A DNA stretch of 38,547 nt from Flavobacteriaceae bacterium Ga0077528 (GTDB taxonomy: Bacteria > Bacteroidota > Bacteroidia > Flavobacteriales > Flavobacteriaceae), in NCBI GenBank assembly GCA_001464475.1, contig LNDX01000024.1:1-38547 (forward strand), read 5' to 3'. Under the pieces are notes generated by a model, which saw only the letters and a program-made list of their open reading frames with translations, was not told the origin of the DNA and made no database searches. The translations under genes and the position numbers were made by a program. Below, one piece after another: positions 16,235 through 24,262 of the stretch (within the stretch, counting starts at the first letter, position 1; every line of letters starts with the position of its first letter).

Positions 16235-17266
16235 CTATTTACCATCTTTATCAACGACAATTCTATCTTTTCTGTTGGCAATTTCCCAAGCTATTGTAAA
16301 AGCTAATTGGGTTCTTTTTGCTAATGCATCAAATTCAATTTTATCAACTTCATCAGTAGGTTTATGATAATCTGCGTGAGTTCCGTTGAATAAAAATATC
16401 GATGGAATTCCATTTTTAGCAAAGTTATAATGGTCGGAACGATAGTAAAAACGGTTTTTATCGTTTCTGTCATTGTATTTATAATCCAAAGTTAATTTGG
16501 TGTATTTATTGTTTACTGCTTCGCAAATATTGTATAAATCGGTTGAAAGATAATCGGAACCAATTACATAAACATAATTGTTAGAATCGGCATGTGCTTC
16601 ATCACGACGTCCAATCATGTCAATATTTACATCAGCAACAGTATTAGCTAAAGGAAACAAAGGATTTTCAGAATAATATCTTGAGCCATGTAATCCGTGC
16701 TCTTCTCCAGTTACGTGAAGTATTAGTATGGAACGTTTTGGTCCGTGACCTTCTTTTTTGGCCTTCTGAAATGCTTGTGCAATTTCAATTAATCCAACAG
16801 TTCCAGAACCATCATCGTCAGCACCGTTATAGATTTCGCCATTTTTCATTCCAACATGGTCATAATGTGCCGATACAACTATAATTTCTTCTGGTTTTTC
16901 AGAACCTTCAATGAAAGCCCAGATGTTTTCTGAATCAGGTAGTTTAGGACTAAATCCTTTTTTCATATATTCAGAAGGCACTTTTTGGTAATAGCTATCA
17001 GCTCCTTTCGGAAAAGGAATTCCCATTTTTTTGTATTGTTCAATAATATAGTTTCCTGCTTTTTTTTGACCTTCACTTCCTGTATTTCTGCCTTCCATTT
17101 CATCGGATGCAATAACGGTGAGATTAACTTTAAGTTCTTCATCAGTGATTGAGTTAACATAGCTATTAACATCTAAGGGTTTAGTCGTTTTGGTAGATGG
17201 ACTATTTTGAGTTCCAGAACACGATAATAGTATTAGCGCTAAACCTGTAATTATTATTTTTTTCAT
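16235..17266 (-). CDS. M28-family zinc aminopeptidase lipoprotein
   Basis: A lipoprotein (LLSC16) with a co-catalytic di-zinc peptidase domain. The ligand set is complete: His134 in SAHYDH with catalytic Asp136, the aspartate in GADDDGSG (about 150-152), Glu188/Glu189 in GEEHG, Asp216 in NIDMIGR and His301 in YHKPTDE. A protease-associated domain seems absent, and the 343-residue length is normal for the short flavobacterial form. It probably trims peptides at the cell envelope to feed amino-acid uptake. It starts three bases after the stop of the DUF3667 gene, so the two are an operon, although no joint function is known. Exact substrate preference cannot be read from sequence. Confidence 0.92.
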   Translation of the reverse strand: MKKIIITGLALILLSCSGTQNSPSTKTTKPLDVNSYVNSITDEELKVNLTVIASDEMEGRNTGSEGQKKAGNYIIEQYKKMGIPFPKGADSYYQKVPSEYMKKGFSPKLPDSENIWAFIEGSEKPEEIIVVSAHYDHVGMKNGEIYNGADDDGSGTVGLIEIAQAFQKAKKEGHGPKRSILILHVTGEEHGLHGSRYYSENPLFPLANTVADVNIDMIGRRDEAHADSNNYVYVIGSDYLSTDLYNICEAVNNKYTKLTLDYKYNDRNDKNRFYYRSDHYNFAKNGIPSIFLFNGTHADYHKPTDEVDKIEFDALAKRTQLAFTIAWEIANRKDRIVVDKDGK

Positions 17267-17269
17267 ATT

Positions 17270-18388
17270 TTAATGTATGGTTATGAATGAATAGATTATA
17301 AAAAAGAGTAATACAAAAAACATCAAAATTGTATTTAGAAATAGAAGCAAACTACTTTTTATGAATGATGTTATTCGAGTACCTTGATAGAAATTTTTAC
17401 TTGCTCTGTAAAAGTAATATATAAACCAAATAGGAATAATTAAGTTCAATGAAATATCAATGGTTTCTGTAACTCCATTTTCTCCAAATAGATAAATAAA
17501 TTCAATTAAAAATGTTGAAATTAAAATTATTAAAAGCATGAAAGAAAAGTAATGCAAAGTAAAAATACCATGATCAAAATAGTACCATTTCTTTTTATCA
17601 TAAAAGAGCCATAATAAAAAGGCAAATAAAGGCATGTAAATAAATAATGCTTTTGGAATGTTGCGTTTGAAAGATTCTATAAATGCAGGAATTATTTCTT
17701 CATTGTCTTTATTTTGAGTTACTTTCATTAACTTTCTTGCAAACCAATAACTAACAGGATGCAACTTTTTTTTACCATATTTTTGTATTGAATCCATCTC
17801 GTGTAAGGATTTGAATATTTGTCCTCCAAAAGAAAAATTAACTTGTTTGTCTTCCGATTTTTGGGTGTAAGTAAGTAGTGTATCGAATTCCTTTTGAGTT
17901 AGTTTTCCTTCTTTAAATAAGGATTTTAATTTTAATCCTTGTGGTGATAATTTTAGAGTATCTGCATTAAAAGTAGATGTATTATTTGTAATTTTAACCA
18001 ATCCACCAGCAGTTTTTGTAATTTTTGGTTTGGTTTTAGCTTCATCAGCTTTTATCTCTTCAGCAATATTACTTGGTAAAAGTGAAATTAGAAAAAACGT
18101 AACAAAACTTATAAAAATATACAACCTAACAGGAGCAAGGTAAGACAATCGTTTTCCCGATAAATATTCTTTAGTTAATGATGCTGGACGTAATAAAAGA
18201 TTTTTAATCGTTTTCCAAAAAGCATTTTCATAATGTGTTAAATCCTCAAAGAAGTGTATAAACAAATGATGAAAAGTTTTACGAGATTCAGTGTTTTCTT
18301 GACCACAATTCGGACAAAAGCGACCTGCAACAACGTGATTGCAATTCAAACAAGTTTTATCTTCTCTTAAAGGACTTTTGTGCGACAT
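17270..18388 (-). CDS. DUF3667 membrane protein with N-terminal zinc ribbon
   Basis: The N-terminus carries a four-cysteine zinc ribbon (Cys13, Cys16, Cys25, Cys28; CLNC...CPNCGQ). The DUF3667 core follows (FHHLFIHFFEDL, RPASLTKEYLSGKRLSYLAPVRLYIFISF), then a soluble loop of about 130 residues and three further membrane segments at the C-terminus. The protein should sit in the inner membrane with the ribbon in the cytoplasm. Its function is unknown. It is the first gene of a two-gene minus-strand operon with the M28 peptidase. Family assignment rests on the conserved core and the zinc ribbon position. Confidence 0.88.
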   Translation of the reverse strand: MSHKSPLREDKTCLNCNHVVAGRFCPNCGQENTESRKTFHHLFIHFFEDLTHYENAFWKTIKNLLLRPASLTKEYLSGKRLSYLAPVRLYIFISFVTFFLISLLPSNIAEEIKADEAKTKPKITKTAGGLVKITNNTSTFNADTLKLSPQGLKLKSLFKEGKLTQKEFDTLLTYTQKSEDKQVNFSFGGQIFKSLHEMDSIQKYGKKKLHPVSYWFARKLMKVTQNKDNEEIIPAFIESFKRNIPKALFIYMPLFAFLLWLFYDKKKWYYFDHGIFTLHYFSFMLLIILISTFLIEFIYLFGENGVTETIDISLNLIIPIWFIYYFYRASKNFYQGTRITSFIKSSLLLFLNTILMFFVLLFFIIYSFITIH

Positions 18389-18469
18389 AAAGTAAACGAT
18401 ATTTTATGTTGTAAAGCTATTAAAAAAAATTAGTTTTACTTTTGATACTATAAATTAGTTATAAAATTT

Positions 18470-18477
18470 TATTTTTG
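18470..18477 (+). promoter_or_regulatory. -7 promoter box of the DUF1801-crp unit
   Basis: TATTTTTG matches TAnnTTTG and lies 19 bases before the ATG at 18497. No GTAAC-type dyad is found at the position used by the downstream operons, so the regulator gene itself does not seem to be under the same control. Confidence 0.5.
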
Positions 18478-18496
18478 TTACAAATACATTTAGAAT

Positions 18497-18952
18497 ATGC
18501 AATCAAAAGCCACAACTCCTGAACAATATTTAGCAGAACTTCCAGAGGATAGAAGAGAAGCAATGTCAAAACTTCGTGAAATAACGTTACAAAATCTTCC
18601 AAAAGGTTTTGAAGAGCAAATTAGTTATGGTATGTTGGGTTATGTTGTACCACATTCTATTTATCCAAATGGTTATCATTGTACACCTGAATTGCCTTTG
18701 CCTTTTTTTGCCATTGCTTCTCAAAAGAATTCCATAAACATCTATCACATGATGGTTTATTCTGATAAAAATCTACACGATTGGTTTTCGGCTGAATATC
18801 CTAAATATTGTAAATCAAAATTAGATATGGGAAAAAGTTGCATACGTTTCAAGAAAATGAACGATATTCCTTATGATTTAATTGGAGAATTACTTTCAAA
18901 AGTTACTGTAGAACAATGGATTTCTGACTATGAAAAAAACCTAAAAAAATAA
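18497..18952 (+). CDS. DUF1801 family protein
   Basis: A 151-residue cytoplasmic protein of the DUF1801/YdhG-like family: TTPEQYLAELPEDRREAMSKL at the start, then GFEEQISYGMLGYVVP, a core AIASQKNSINIYHMM, and near the end KSCIRFKKMNDIPYDLIGELL. Members are small alpha/beta proteins of unknown biochemical role, widely distributed and often near regulators. It is followed after two bases by the Crp/Fnr gene, so the two are almost certainly co-transcribed. Whether it contributes to the neighbouring sulfur system cannot be judged. Confidence 0.88.
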   Translation: MQSKATTPEQYLAELPEDRREAMSKLREITLQNLPKGFEEQISYGMLGYVVPHSIYPNGYHCTPELPLPFFAIASQKNSINIYHMMVYSDKNLHDWFSAEYPKYCKSKLDMGKSCIRFKKMNDIPYDLIGELLSKVTVEQWISDYEKNLKK

Positions 18953-18954
18953 TA

Positions 18955-19584
18955 ATGTTAGATATAGTAAAAGAAAATTATAGTGCCATTTTTGAAGAAA
19001 AACTTCTTGAAGAAATAGCCCAAGTAGCAAGAATCTACGATTTTAAGGAAGGAGATGTGCTGATTGATTTTGGTGATTATATCAAAAATATGCCATTATT
19101 ATTGAAAGGCGCTATCAAAATTCTAAGAGAAGATTTTGATGAAGGTGAACTATTATTATACTTCATAGAAAAAGGAGATACTTGCGCGATGACAATGGCT
19201 TGTTGTCTTGGAGATACTAAAAGCGAAATTAAAGCCGTTGCCGAAACCGATGTGAAACTAATCATGATTCCAGTAAATAAAATGGAAGAATGGTTGGGAA
19301 AATACAAATCATGGCGCAATTTTGTTTTCAATAGCTACAACAATCGATTGAAAGAAATGCTAACAGCAATTGATAATTTGGCATTTATGAATATGGACGA
19401 ACGTCTTTTGAATTATCTTTTTGAGAAAGCAAAAATCAATAAAACGAATCACGTTCAAAACACACATCAAGAAATTGCTTATGATTTGCATACTTCACGT
19501 GTAGTAATTTCAAGATTGCTAAAAGCTTTAGAAAACGAAGGAAGAATAAAATTGCATAGAGCTTCCATCGAAATTGTTGTATAA
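18955..19584 (+). CDS. Crp/Fnr-family transcription regulator, candidate master of the downstream regulon
   Basis: 209 residues: an N-terminal cyclic-nucleotide-binding-like beta-barrel (about 20-120), the long dimer helix (about 125-145) and a C-terminal winged helix (HQEIAYDLHTSRVVISRLLK, 171-190). The cNMP pocket signature (RxAxT) is not evident. Instead there is a cysteine cluster, Cys77, Cys83 and Cys84 (TCAMTMACC), in the barrel. This motif seems shared by many Bacteroidetes Crp/Fnr proteins, and could sense redox or reactive sulfur (inference). Dyads fitting a Crp-type dimer stand at -41.5 before four downstream transcription units, so it probably activates them. It lacks the N-terminal Fe-S cysteines of classical FNR. 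Confidence 0.9.
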   Translation: MLDIVKENYSAIFEEKLLEEIAQVARIYDFKEGDVLIDFGDYIKNMPLLLKGAIKILREDFDEGELLLYFIEKGDTCAMTMACCLGDTKSEIKAVAETDVKLIMIPVNKMEEWLGKYKSWRNFVFNSYNNRLKEMLTAIDNLAFMNMDERLLNYLFEKAKINKTNHVQNTHQEIAYDLHTSRVVISRLLKALENEGRIKLHRASIEIVV

Positions 19585-19586
19585 TT

Positions 19587-19630
19587 GTAACAATAGTTAC
19601 CCAATTTAAAAGTATAAATACGAACCTTTG
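19587..19630 (+). promoter_or_regulatory. Crp/Fnr-type operator (site 1) and promoter of the TauE gene
   Basis: A perfect dyad GTAAC-AATA-GTTAC (19587-19600) is followed after 22 bases by AACCTTTG (19623-19630), a weak -7 box. If transcription starts five bases after the box, the dyad centre is at -41.5, the class II activation position for Crp-family proteins. The same spacing recurs at three other sites. Confidence 0.75.
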
Positions 19631-19648
19631 TTCAGCAAAATTTAGTAA

Positions 19649-20458
19649 ATGGAAATATCTCATATAATTGGATACATTTTAGCAGTTTTTGTTGGAATCA
19701 CTCTTGGTTTGATAGGAAGTGGAGGATCAATTTTATCGGTTCCTATTTTGGTTTATGTTATGGGTGTTGAGCCTATTCTTGCAACAGCATACTCTTTATT
19801 TGTAGTTGGAACAACAGCGTTATTTGGTGGTGTTCAAAAGGCAAAACAAAAATTAGTCGATTTTAAAAAAGTAGTATTGTTTGGGGTTCCCACAATTCTA
19901 GCCGTATTCTTAACGCGTAAATTCATTGTGCCTAATATTCCTGAAGTTATCTTTTCTACAACTTCATTTACATTGCATAAATCGGTTTTGATAATGGTTG
20001 TTTTTGCCATTGTTATGATTGCTGCATCTATCAGAATGATAAAACCTTTAAAAGAAAAAATCATTAACGATGATTCTAAACTAAACTATATTGCAATTTT
20101 TTCTCAAGGACTTTTTATAGGATTGGTAGCAGGATTCGTAGGTGCTGGTGGCGGATTTTTAATTATTCCTGCCTTATTGTTTTTAGCAAAAACTCCAATG
20201 AAAATGGCCGTTGGAACATCACTTTTTATTGTTTCAGTTCAATCATTAATAGGTTTTATTGGTGATATTCGTCCAGAACAAAATTTGGATTGGAATTTAA
20301 TTATAATCTTCACAATTTGCTCTATAATTGGTGTTTTTATAGGGAGTTATCTTTCTAAAAAAATCGAAGGAGAAAAACTCAAAACAGGTTTCGGATGGTT
20401 CGTTCTCGCCATGGGAATTTACATTATCATCAAGGAGACTTTCTTTGGTAACATCTGA
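19649..20458 (+). CDS. TauE/SafE-family sulfur compound transporter
   Basis: An inner-membrane permease of 269 residues with about eight hydrophobic segments arranged as two related halves. The halves carry glycine-rich motifs GLIGSGGSILSVPIL and GFVGAGGGFLIIPAL, the hallmark of the TauE/SafE family, which exports sulfite or sulfoacetate or moves thiosulfate. The context favours sulfite or thiosulfate as substrate: it lies between a Crp/Fnr regulator and two persulfide dioxygenase-rhodanese genes, and TauE also occurs in the staphylococcal cst operon. Its own operator-promoter lies directly upstream. Direction of transport is inferred. Confidence 0.9.
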   Translation: MEISHIIGYILAVFVGITLGLIGSGGSILSVPILVYVMGVEPILATAYSLFVVGTTALFGGVQKAKQKLVDFKKVVLFGVPTILAVFLTRKFIVPNIPEVIFSTTSFTLHKSVLIMVVFAIVMIAASIRMIKPLKEKIINDDSKLNYIAIFSQGLFIGLVAGFVGAGGGFLIIPALLFLAKTPMKMAVGTSLFIVSVQSLIGFIGDIRPEQNLDWNLIIIFTICSIIGVFIGSYLSKKIEGEKLKTGFGWFVLAMGIYIIIKETFFGNI

Positions 20459-20498
20459 TATTTATCATATTTTCTAATTTTTTGTTCCTCTATTTTTG
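20455..20498 (+). promoter_or_regulatory. FNR-like dyad and promoter before the first CstB-like gene
   Basis: TGAT-ATTT-ATCA (20456-20467), an FNR-box-like core, lies in the same position relative to TATTTTTG (20491-20498) as the GTAAC dyads do at the other promoters (22 bases from the equivalent 14-base window). The half-sites differ from GTAAC, so it may be a degenerate site for the same protein or a site for another FNR-type regulator. Confidence 0.45.
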
Positions 20499-20514
20499 AT
20501 AAAATTTTTATCTT

Positions 20515-21933
20515 ATGAAATTAGAGCAAATTTATACCGGATGTATTGCAGAAGCTGCCTATTACATCACTTCCAATGGAGAAGCAGCAATTGTTGATCC
20601 TTTAAGAGAAACCCAACCTTATTTAGATAGATTAGAACGTGATAATGTAAAGTTAAAATATATTTTTGAAACCCATTTTCACGCCGATTTTGTTTCAGGT
20701 CATATAGATTTAGCCAAGAAAACTGGAGCTACAATTGTTTACGGACCAACCACAATGAAAACAGGTTTTGAAATGCACGTTGGAACGGATGGAGAAATTT
20801 TTAAAGTTGGTGGAATTAAAATCAAGCTTATCCATACGCCAGGTCACACTATGGAAAGTTCTTGTTTTCTAGTTTCAGATGAAGATGGAAAAGCGCAAGG
20901 TTTAATTTCTGGTGATACTTTATTTATTGGTGATGTTGGTCGTCCTGATTTAGCACAACACGTAATTGCCGATTTAACTCAAGACAAATTAGCACGTCAT
21001 TTGTATCATTCACTTCGTACTAAAATTATGCCTTTATCGGATGATTTAATTGTGTATCCAAATCACGGTGCTGGAAGTGCTTGTGGTAAAAATATGAGTA
21101 AAGAAACTACAGATACACTTGGTAATCAAAAGAAAACCAATTATGCTTTGCAAGAAATGACCGAAGATGAATTTGTAGAAGCAATTTTAACTGGATTAAC
21201 AACGCCACCACAATATTTTCCAAAAAATGTATTGATGAATATTCAAGGTTATGATTCTTTGGATTCTATTATGGAGAAAGGGCAAAAAGCATTTTCAGTA
21301 AATGAATTTGAAGTGCTTATTAACGAAACGAAAGTTTTAATTCTGGATACACGTAGAGCCGAAATTTTCGCAAAAGGATTTATCCCAAACAGCTTAAATA
21401 TTGGTTTAGAGAGCAATTTTGCGTCTTGGGTTGGCGAATTGATTTTAGACATCAAACAAGAAATTATAATTGTTGCAGAAAATAATGAAAAAGTAAAAGA
21501 AGCTATTATTCGTTTATCGCGTGTAGGTTACGACAATGCCATTGGATATTTAGAAGGCGGATTTGAAGCATGGCAAAACGCAGGAAAAGAAATTAATATA
21601 GTTCACAGAATTACTGCTGAACAACTTGAAAAACACTGTAATCAAGAAAAACAAATTATTATTGATGTTAGAAAAGTTAGCGAATTCCAATCAGAACATT
21701 TGGTAGATGCAATCAATATTCCATTAAATGTTTTGCATAATCATTTAGCTGAATTTCCTAAGGAAATGCCATTCATATTGCATTGCGCAGGTGGTTATCG
21801 TTCTATGATTGCAGCTTCCATGTTAAAGCAAAAAGGGTTTGACAATTTTGTTGATGTCATTGGTGGTTTCGTAGCTATAAAAGACACCAATTTGGCTAAA
21901 ACAAATTACGTTTGTCCTTCTACATTGTTATAG
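20515..21933 (+). CDS. CstB-like persulfide dioxygenase / pseudo-rhodanese / rhodanese protein, copy 1
   Basis: A 472-residue three-domain enzyme with the architecture of staphylococcal CstB, which oxidises persulfides to sulfite and thiosulfate. The N-terminal metallo-beta-lactamase-fold dioxygenase has THFHAD (53-58), His63, His111 and Asp134, giving the mononuclear iron site. The motif HGAGSACGKN includes Cys190, matching the region of CstB's catalytic Cys201. The middle rhodanese domain (about 262-360) has lost its active cysteine (loop reads IIIVAENNEK). The C-terminal rhodanese (about 366-460) keeps Cys424 in CAGGYRS. A further conserved Cys467 sits in NYVCPST. A terminator follows, so the gene is transcribed separately from its twin. 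Confidence 0.93.
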   Translation: MKLEQIYTGCIAEAAYYITSNGEAAIVDPLRETQPYLDRLERDNVKLKYIFETHFHADFVSGHIDLAKKTGATIVYGPTTMKTGFEMHVGTDGEIFKVGGIKIKLIHTPGHTMESSCFLVSDEDGKAQGLISGDTLFIGDVGRPDLAQHVIADLTQDKLARHLYHSLRTKIMPLSDDLIVYPNHGAGSACGKNMSKETTDTLGNQKKTNYALQEMTEDEFVEAILTGLTTPPQYFPKNVLMNIQGYDSLDSIMEKGQKAFSVNEFEVLINETKVLILDTRRAEIFAKGFIPNSLNIGLESNFASWVGELILDIKQEIIIVAENNEKVKEAIIRLSRVGYDNAIGYLEGGFEAWQNAGKEINIVHRITAEQLEKHCNQEKQIIIDVRKVSEFQSEHLVDAINIPLNVLHNHLAEFPKEMPFILHCAGGYRSMIAASMLKQKGFDNFVDVIGGFVAIKDTNLAKTNYVCPSTLL

Positions 21934-21955
21934 AAAAATTATTTAGTTTATTTTT

Positions 21956-21990
21956 AAAAAGCATCAGTTACTTAATTGATGCTTTTTATT
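21956..21990 (+). terminator. Rho-independent terminator after CstB-like copy 1
   Basis: AAAAAGCATCA (21956-21966) pairs with TGATGCTTTTT (21977-21987), loop of ten bases. It separates the two dioxygenase-rhodanese genes into different transcription units and lies ten bases before operator site 2. Confidence 0.85.
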
Positions 21991-21999
21991 TGTTAAAAT

Positions 22000-22043
22000 G
22001 TAACAAAAGTTACGCTATTATCGTTCAAAACTGATTAATTTTA
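22000..22043 (+). promoter_or_regulatory. Crp/Fnr-type operator (site 2) and promoter
   Basis: A perfect dyad GTAAC-AAAA-GTTAC (22000-22013), then 22 bases, then TAATTTTA (22036-22043), a -7 box one base off consensus. The predicted dyad centre is at -41.5. It drives the second CstB-like gene and the four small genes behind it. Confidence 0.75.
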
Positions 22044-22067
22044 CATTATCAAATTAATGATATAGGT

Positions 22068-23474
22068 ATGATTATAGAACAAATTTATACAGGTTGTTTA
22101 GCACAAGGTGCTTATTATATTGAAAGTAACGGAGAAGTTGCTATTATTGATCCACTTCGTGAGGTGCAACCTTATGTTGATAAAGCTACTGCCAATGGAG
22201 GCAAAATAAAATACATTTTTGAAACCCATTTTCATGCTGATTTTGTTAGCGGACACGTTACGTTAGCTGAAAAAACCGGTGCTCCAATTGTTTTTGGACC
22301 CAATGCCAATCCAACTTTTGAGGCTCATATTGCTAAAGATGGTGAAGTTTTTCAACTAGGTGAAATAACAATTACATGTCTTCACACACCTGGACATACC
22401 ATGGAAAGTTCTTGTTATTTATTAAAAGATAAAGACGGAAAAGACTACGCGCTTTTTAGTGGCGACACCTTATTTTTAGGTGACGTTGGTCGTCCTGATT
22501 TGGCTCAAAAAGCAGCCGATATGACGCAAGAACAATTGGCTGGAATTCTTTTTGATAGTTTACGCACTAAAGTGATGACTTTAGCAGATGACGTAATTGT
22601 TTATCCAGCGCATGGTGCCGGAAGTGCTTGCGGAAAAAATTTAAGTAAAGAAACTGTAGGAAGCATTGGTGACCAAAAGGTAACTAATTATGCACTTCGT
22701 GCCGATATGACACGTGTGGAATTTATAAAAGAAGTTACCGATGGTTTATTGCCACCTCCAGCTTATTTTCCTATGAATGTGAAGTTGAATAAGGAAGGTT
22801 ATGGCAATGTAGAAGATATTGTAAGAGAAGCAAAAGCTTTTGACGCAAAAAAATTTGAATTAGTAGCTAACGAAACAGAAGCTTTGATTTTGGATGTTCG
22901 ACACCAAGATGATTTTGAAAAAGGACATATTCCGAAATCAATATTTATTGGTATTGACGGACAATTTGCTCCTTGGGTTGGTGCTTTGATTTTAGACATC
23001 AAACAAGAAATTCTTTTGGTAACTCCAGAAGGTAGAGAAGAAGAAACTATCAAAAGATTAGCTAGAGTTGGGTATGACAACACTTTAGGTTATTTAAAGG
23101 GTGGATTTGAAGAATGGAAAAAAGCTGGTTTAGAATATGATACAATTACTTCTGTTACAGCACAAGTTCTGGAAGAGAAAATGGAAGAAAAGGTTCCAGT
23201 TTTTGACGTAAGAAAGCCAGGAGAATATGCTTCTGAACACATTTTAGACGTTCCTTCAACTCCTTTAGATTTTTTAAACGAACATTTAGCTGAGTTTCCT
23301 AAAGAAGAAGATTTTTATTTGCATTGCGCCGGAGGTTATCGTTCTATGATTGCTGCATCAATATTAAAAGCTCGTGGTTATCATAACGTAATCAACGTAT
23401 TAGGTGGTTTTGCTGCCATAAGAAATACTGGAATTAAAACAACAAATTACGTTTGTCCATCTACATTGAAATAA
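22068..23474 (+). CDS. CstB-like persulfide dioxygenase / pseudo-rhodanese / rhodanese protein, copy 2
   Basis: A close paralogue of the gene ending at 21933, same architecture over 468 residues. It has THFHAD (53-58), His63, His110, Asp133 and Cys188 in HGAGSACGKN; an inactive middle rhodanese (loop LLVTPEGREEE, no Cys); and an active C-terminal rhodanese with Cys420 in CAGGYRS. The terminal NYVCPST is also kept. All metal ligands and both catalytic cysteines are intact, so both copies should be active. It has its own operator and terminator upstream, and is the first gene of an operon with DUF2892, thioredoxin, HMA and DUF6132 genes. Different expression or substrate range may explain retention of two copies. 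Confidence 0.93.
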   Translation: MIIEQIYTGCLAQGAYYIESNGEVAIIDPLREVQPYVDKATANGGKIKYIFETHFHADFVSGHVTLAEKTGAPIVFGPNANPTFEAHIAKDGEVFQLGEITITCLHTPGHTMESSCYLLKDKDGKDYALFSGDTLFLGDVGRPDLAQKAADMTQEQLAGILFDSLRTKVMTLADDVIVYPAHGAGSACGKNLSKETVGSIGDQKVTNYALRADMTRVEFIKEVTDGLLPPPAYFPMNVKLNKEGYGNVEDIVREAKAFDAKKFELVANETEALILDVRHQDDFEKGHIPKSIFIGIDGQFAPWVGALILDIKQEILLVTPEGREEETIKRLARVGYDNTLGYLKGGFEEWKKAGLEYDTITSVTAQVLEEKMEEKVPVFDVRKPGEYASEHILDVPSTPLDFLNEHLAEFPKEEDFYLHCAGGYRSMIAASILKARGYHNVINVLGGFAAIRNTGIKTTNYVCPSTLK

Positions 23475-23481
23475 ATAAATA

Positions 23482-23679
23482 ATGAAACAATTACTTTTTA
23501 CCAATTGGCATTTTATGCGATTCCTTAGAGTAGCATTGGCTTTATTTTTATTTTATAATGCTTATCAAACGCACGAATGGTTTTTTATAGTTTTTGGAAT
23601 CTTCTTTTTGTTTCAAGCCATTTTTAATATGGGTTGCGGACCAAATGGATGTAATGTAAATTACGATAAAAATAAATAA
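23482..23679 (+). CDS. Small DUF2892-like membrane protein with Cys pair
   Basis: 65 residues: two hydrophobic helices (about 15-28 and 33-50) followed by MGCGPNGC with Cys52 and Cys57. This resembles the DUF2892/YgaP transmembrane module, which is often fused to or encoded beside rhodaneses and thought to let reduced sulfur species cross the membrane. Here it follows a rhodanese fusion by seven bases and precedes a thioredoxin by two. The cysteine pair could take part in sulfane-sulfur relay; this is inference. A second DUF2892 protein ends the cluster at 33524-33709. Confidence 0.8.
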   Translation: MKQLLFTNWHFMRFLRVALALFLFYNAYQTHEWFFIVFGIFFLFQAIFNMGCGPNGCNVNYDKNK

Positions 23680-23681
23680 TT

Positions 23682-23984
23682 ATGAACGATTCATTTAAAG
23701 ATATTATCAATTCTGACAAACCTGTTTTAATAGACTTTTTTGCCACTTGGTGCGGACCATGTCAAATGCTTGGACCAGTTTTAAAACAAGTTAAAGACAG
23801 TTTAGGTGATAGAGTTTCTATCATTAAAGTAGATGTAGATAAAAACCAAGAATTAGCTGCAATGCAACAAGTTCGTGGTGTTCCAACAATGATGTTGTAT
23901 CAAAGAGGACAACAACTGTGGCGTCAATCAGGAGTTTTATCTAAAGAAGAAATTATTCAAATCATTCTAGAGAAAACAAATTAA
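23682..23984 (+). CDS. Thioredoxin
   Basis: A 100-residue single-domain cytoplasmic thioredoxin with the classical active site WCGPC (Cys24, Cys27) and the cis-proline segment RGVPTMMLY. No signal peptide, so unlike periplasmic paralogues it should act in the cytoplasm, where it could reduce protein persulfides and regenerate the rhodanese cysteines next door. It is packed in an operon between DUF2892 and the HMA gene, with gaps of two and ten bases. Assignment as a thioredoxin is certain; the sulfur partner is inferred from context. Confidence 0.95.
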   Translation: MNDSFKDIINSDKPVLIDFFATWCGPCQMLGPVLKQVKDSLGDRVSIIKVDVDKNQELAAMQQVRGVPTMMLYQRGQQLWRQSGVLSKEEIIQIILEKTN

Positions 23985-23994
23985 TAAATAAAAA

Positions 23995-24261
23995 ATGGAA
24001 ACAATTTTTGAAGTTGAGAATATAAAATGTGGTGGTTGTATGAACAGTATTAAAACAGCTTTATTAAAAATTGATAACGTAGAAGAAGTTACCATTGATA
24101 AAGAAATTGATACCATAGTTGTAAAAGGAACCGCGAATAGAGCAACAATTATTGCTAAACTAAATGAGTTAGGTTATCCAGAAAAAGGAGACAATACATT
24201 ACTTCGTCAAGCCAAATCCTATGTGAATTGTGCTATTGGAAGAATGAGTGAGACTAAATAA
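23995..24261 (+). CDS. Heavy-metal-associated (HMA) domain protein
   Basis: 88 residues with a ferredoxin-like HMA fold: betaIFEVENI, then the metal-binding CGGC (Cys12, Cys15), an alpha helix and VEEVTIDKEIDTIVVKGTA. An extra cysteine (Cys79) follows in a short tail (YVNCAIG). Members are copper-chaperone-like, but the GG spacing inside CxxC and the sulfur context also allow binding of other soft metals or a persulfide. It is embedded in the operon between thioredoxin and DUF6132, one base from the latter. Confidence 0.88.
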   Translation: METIFEVENIKCGGCMNSIKTALLKIDNVEEVTIDKEIDTIVVKGTANRATIIAKLNELGYPEKGDNTLLRQAKSYVNCAIGRMSETK

Positions 24262-24262
24262 T

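Noticed and set aside
19077..19331. Minus-strand open frame inside the Crp/Fnr gene
   Set aside because: It is fully contained in a conserved gene on the other strand, with no start context.
24248..24262. GTG at 24248 as start of the DUF6132 gene
   Set aside because: It overlaps the HMA gene in another frame and adds nothing conserved. The ATG one base after the HMA stop gives a normal start.
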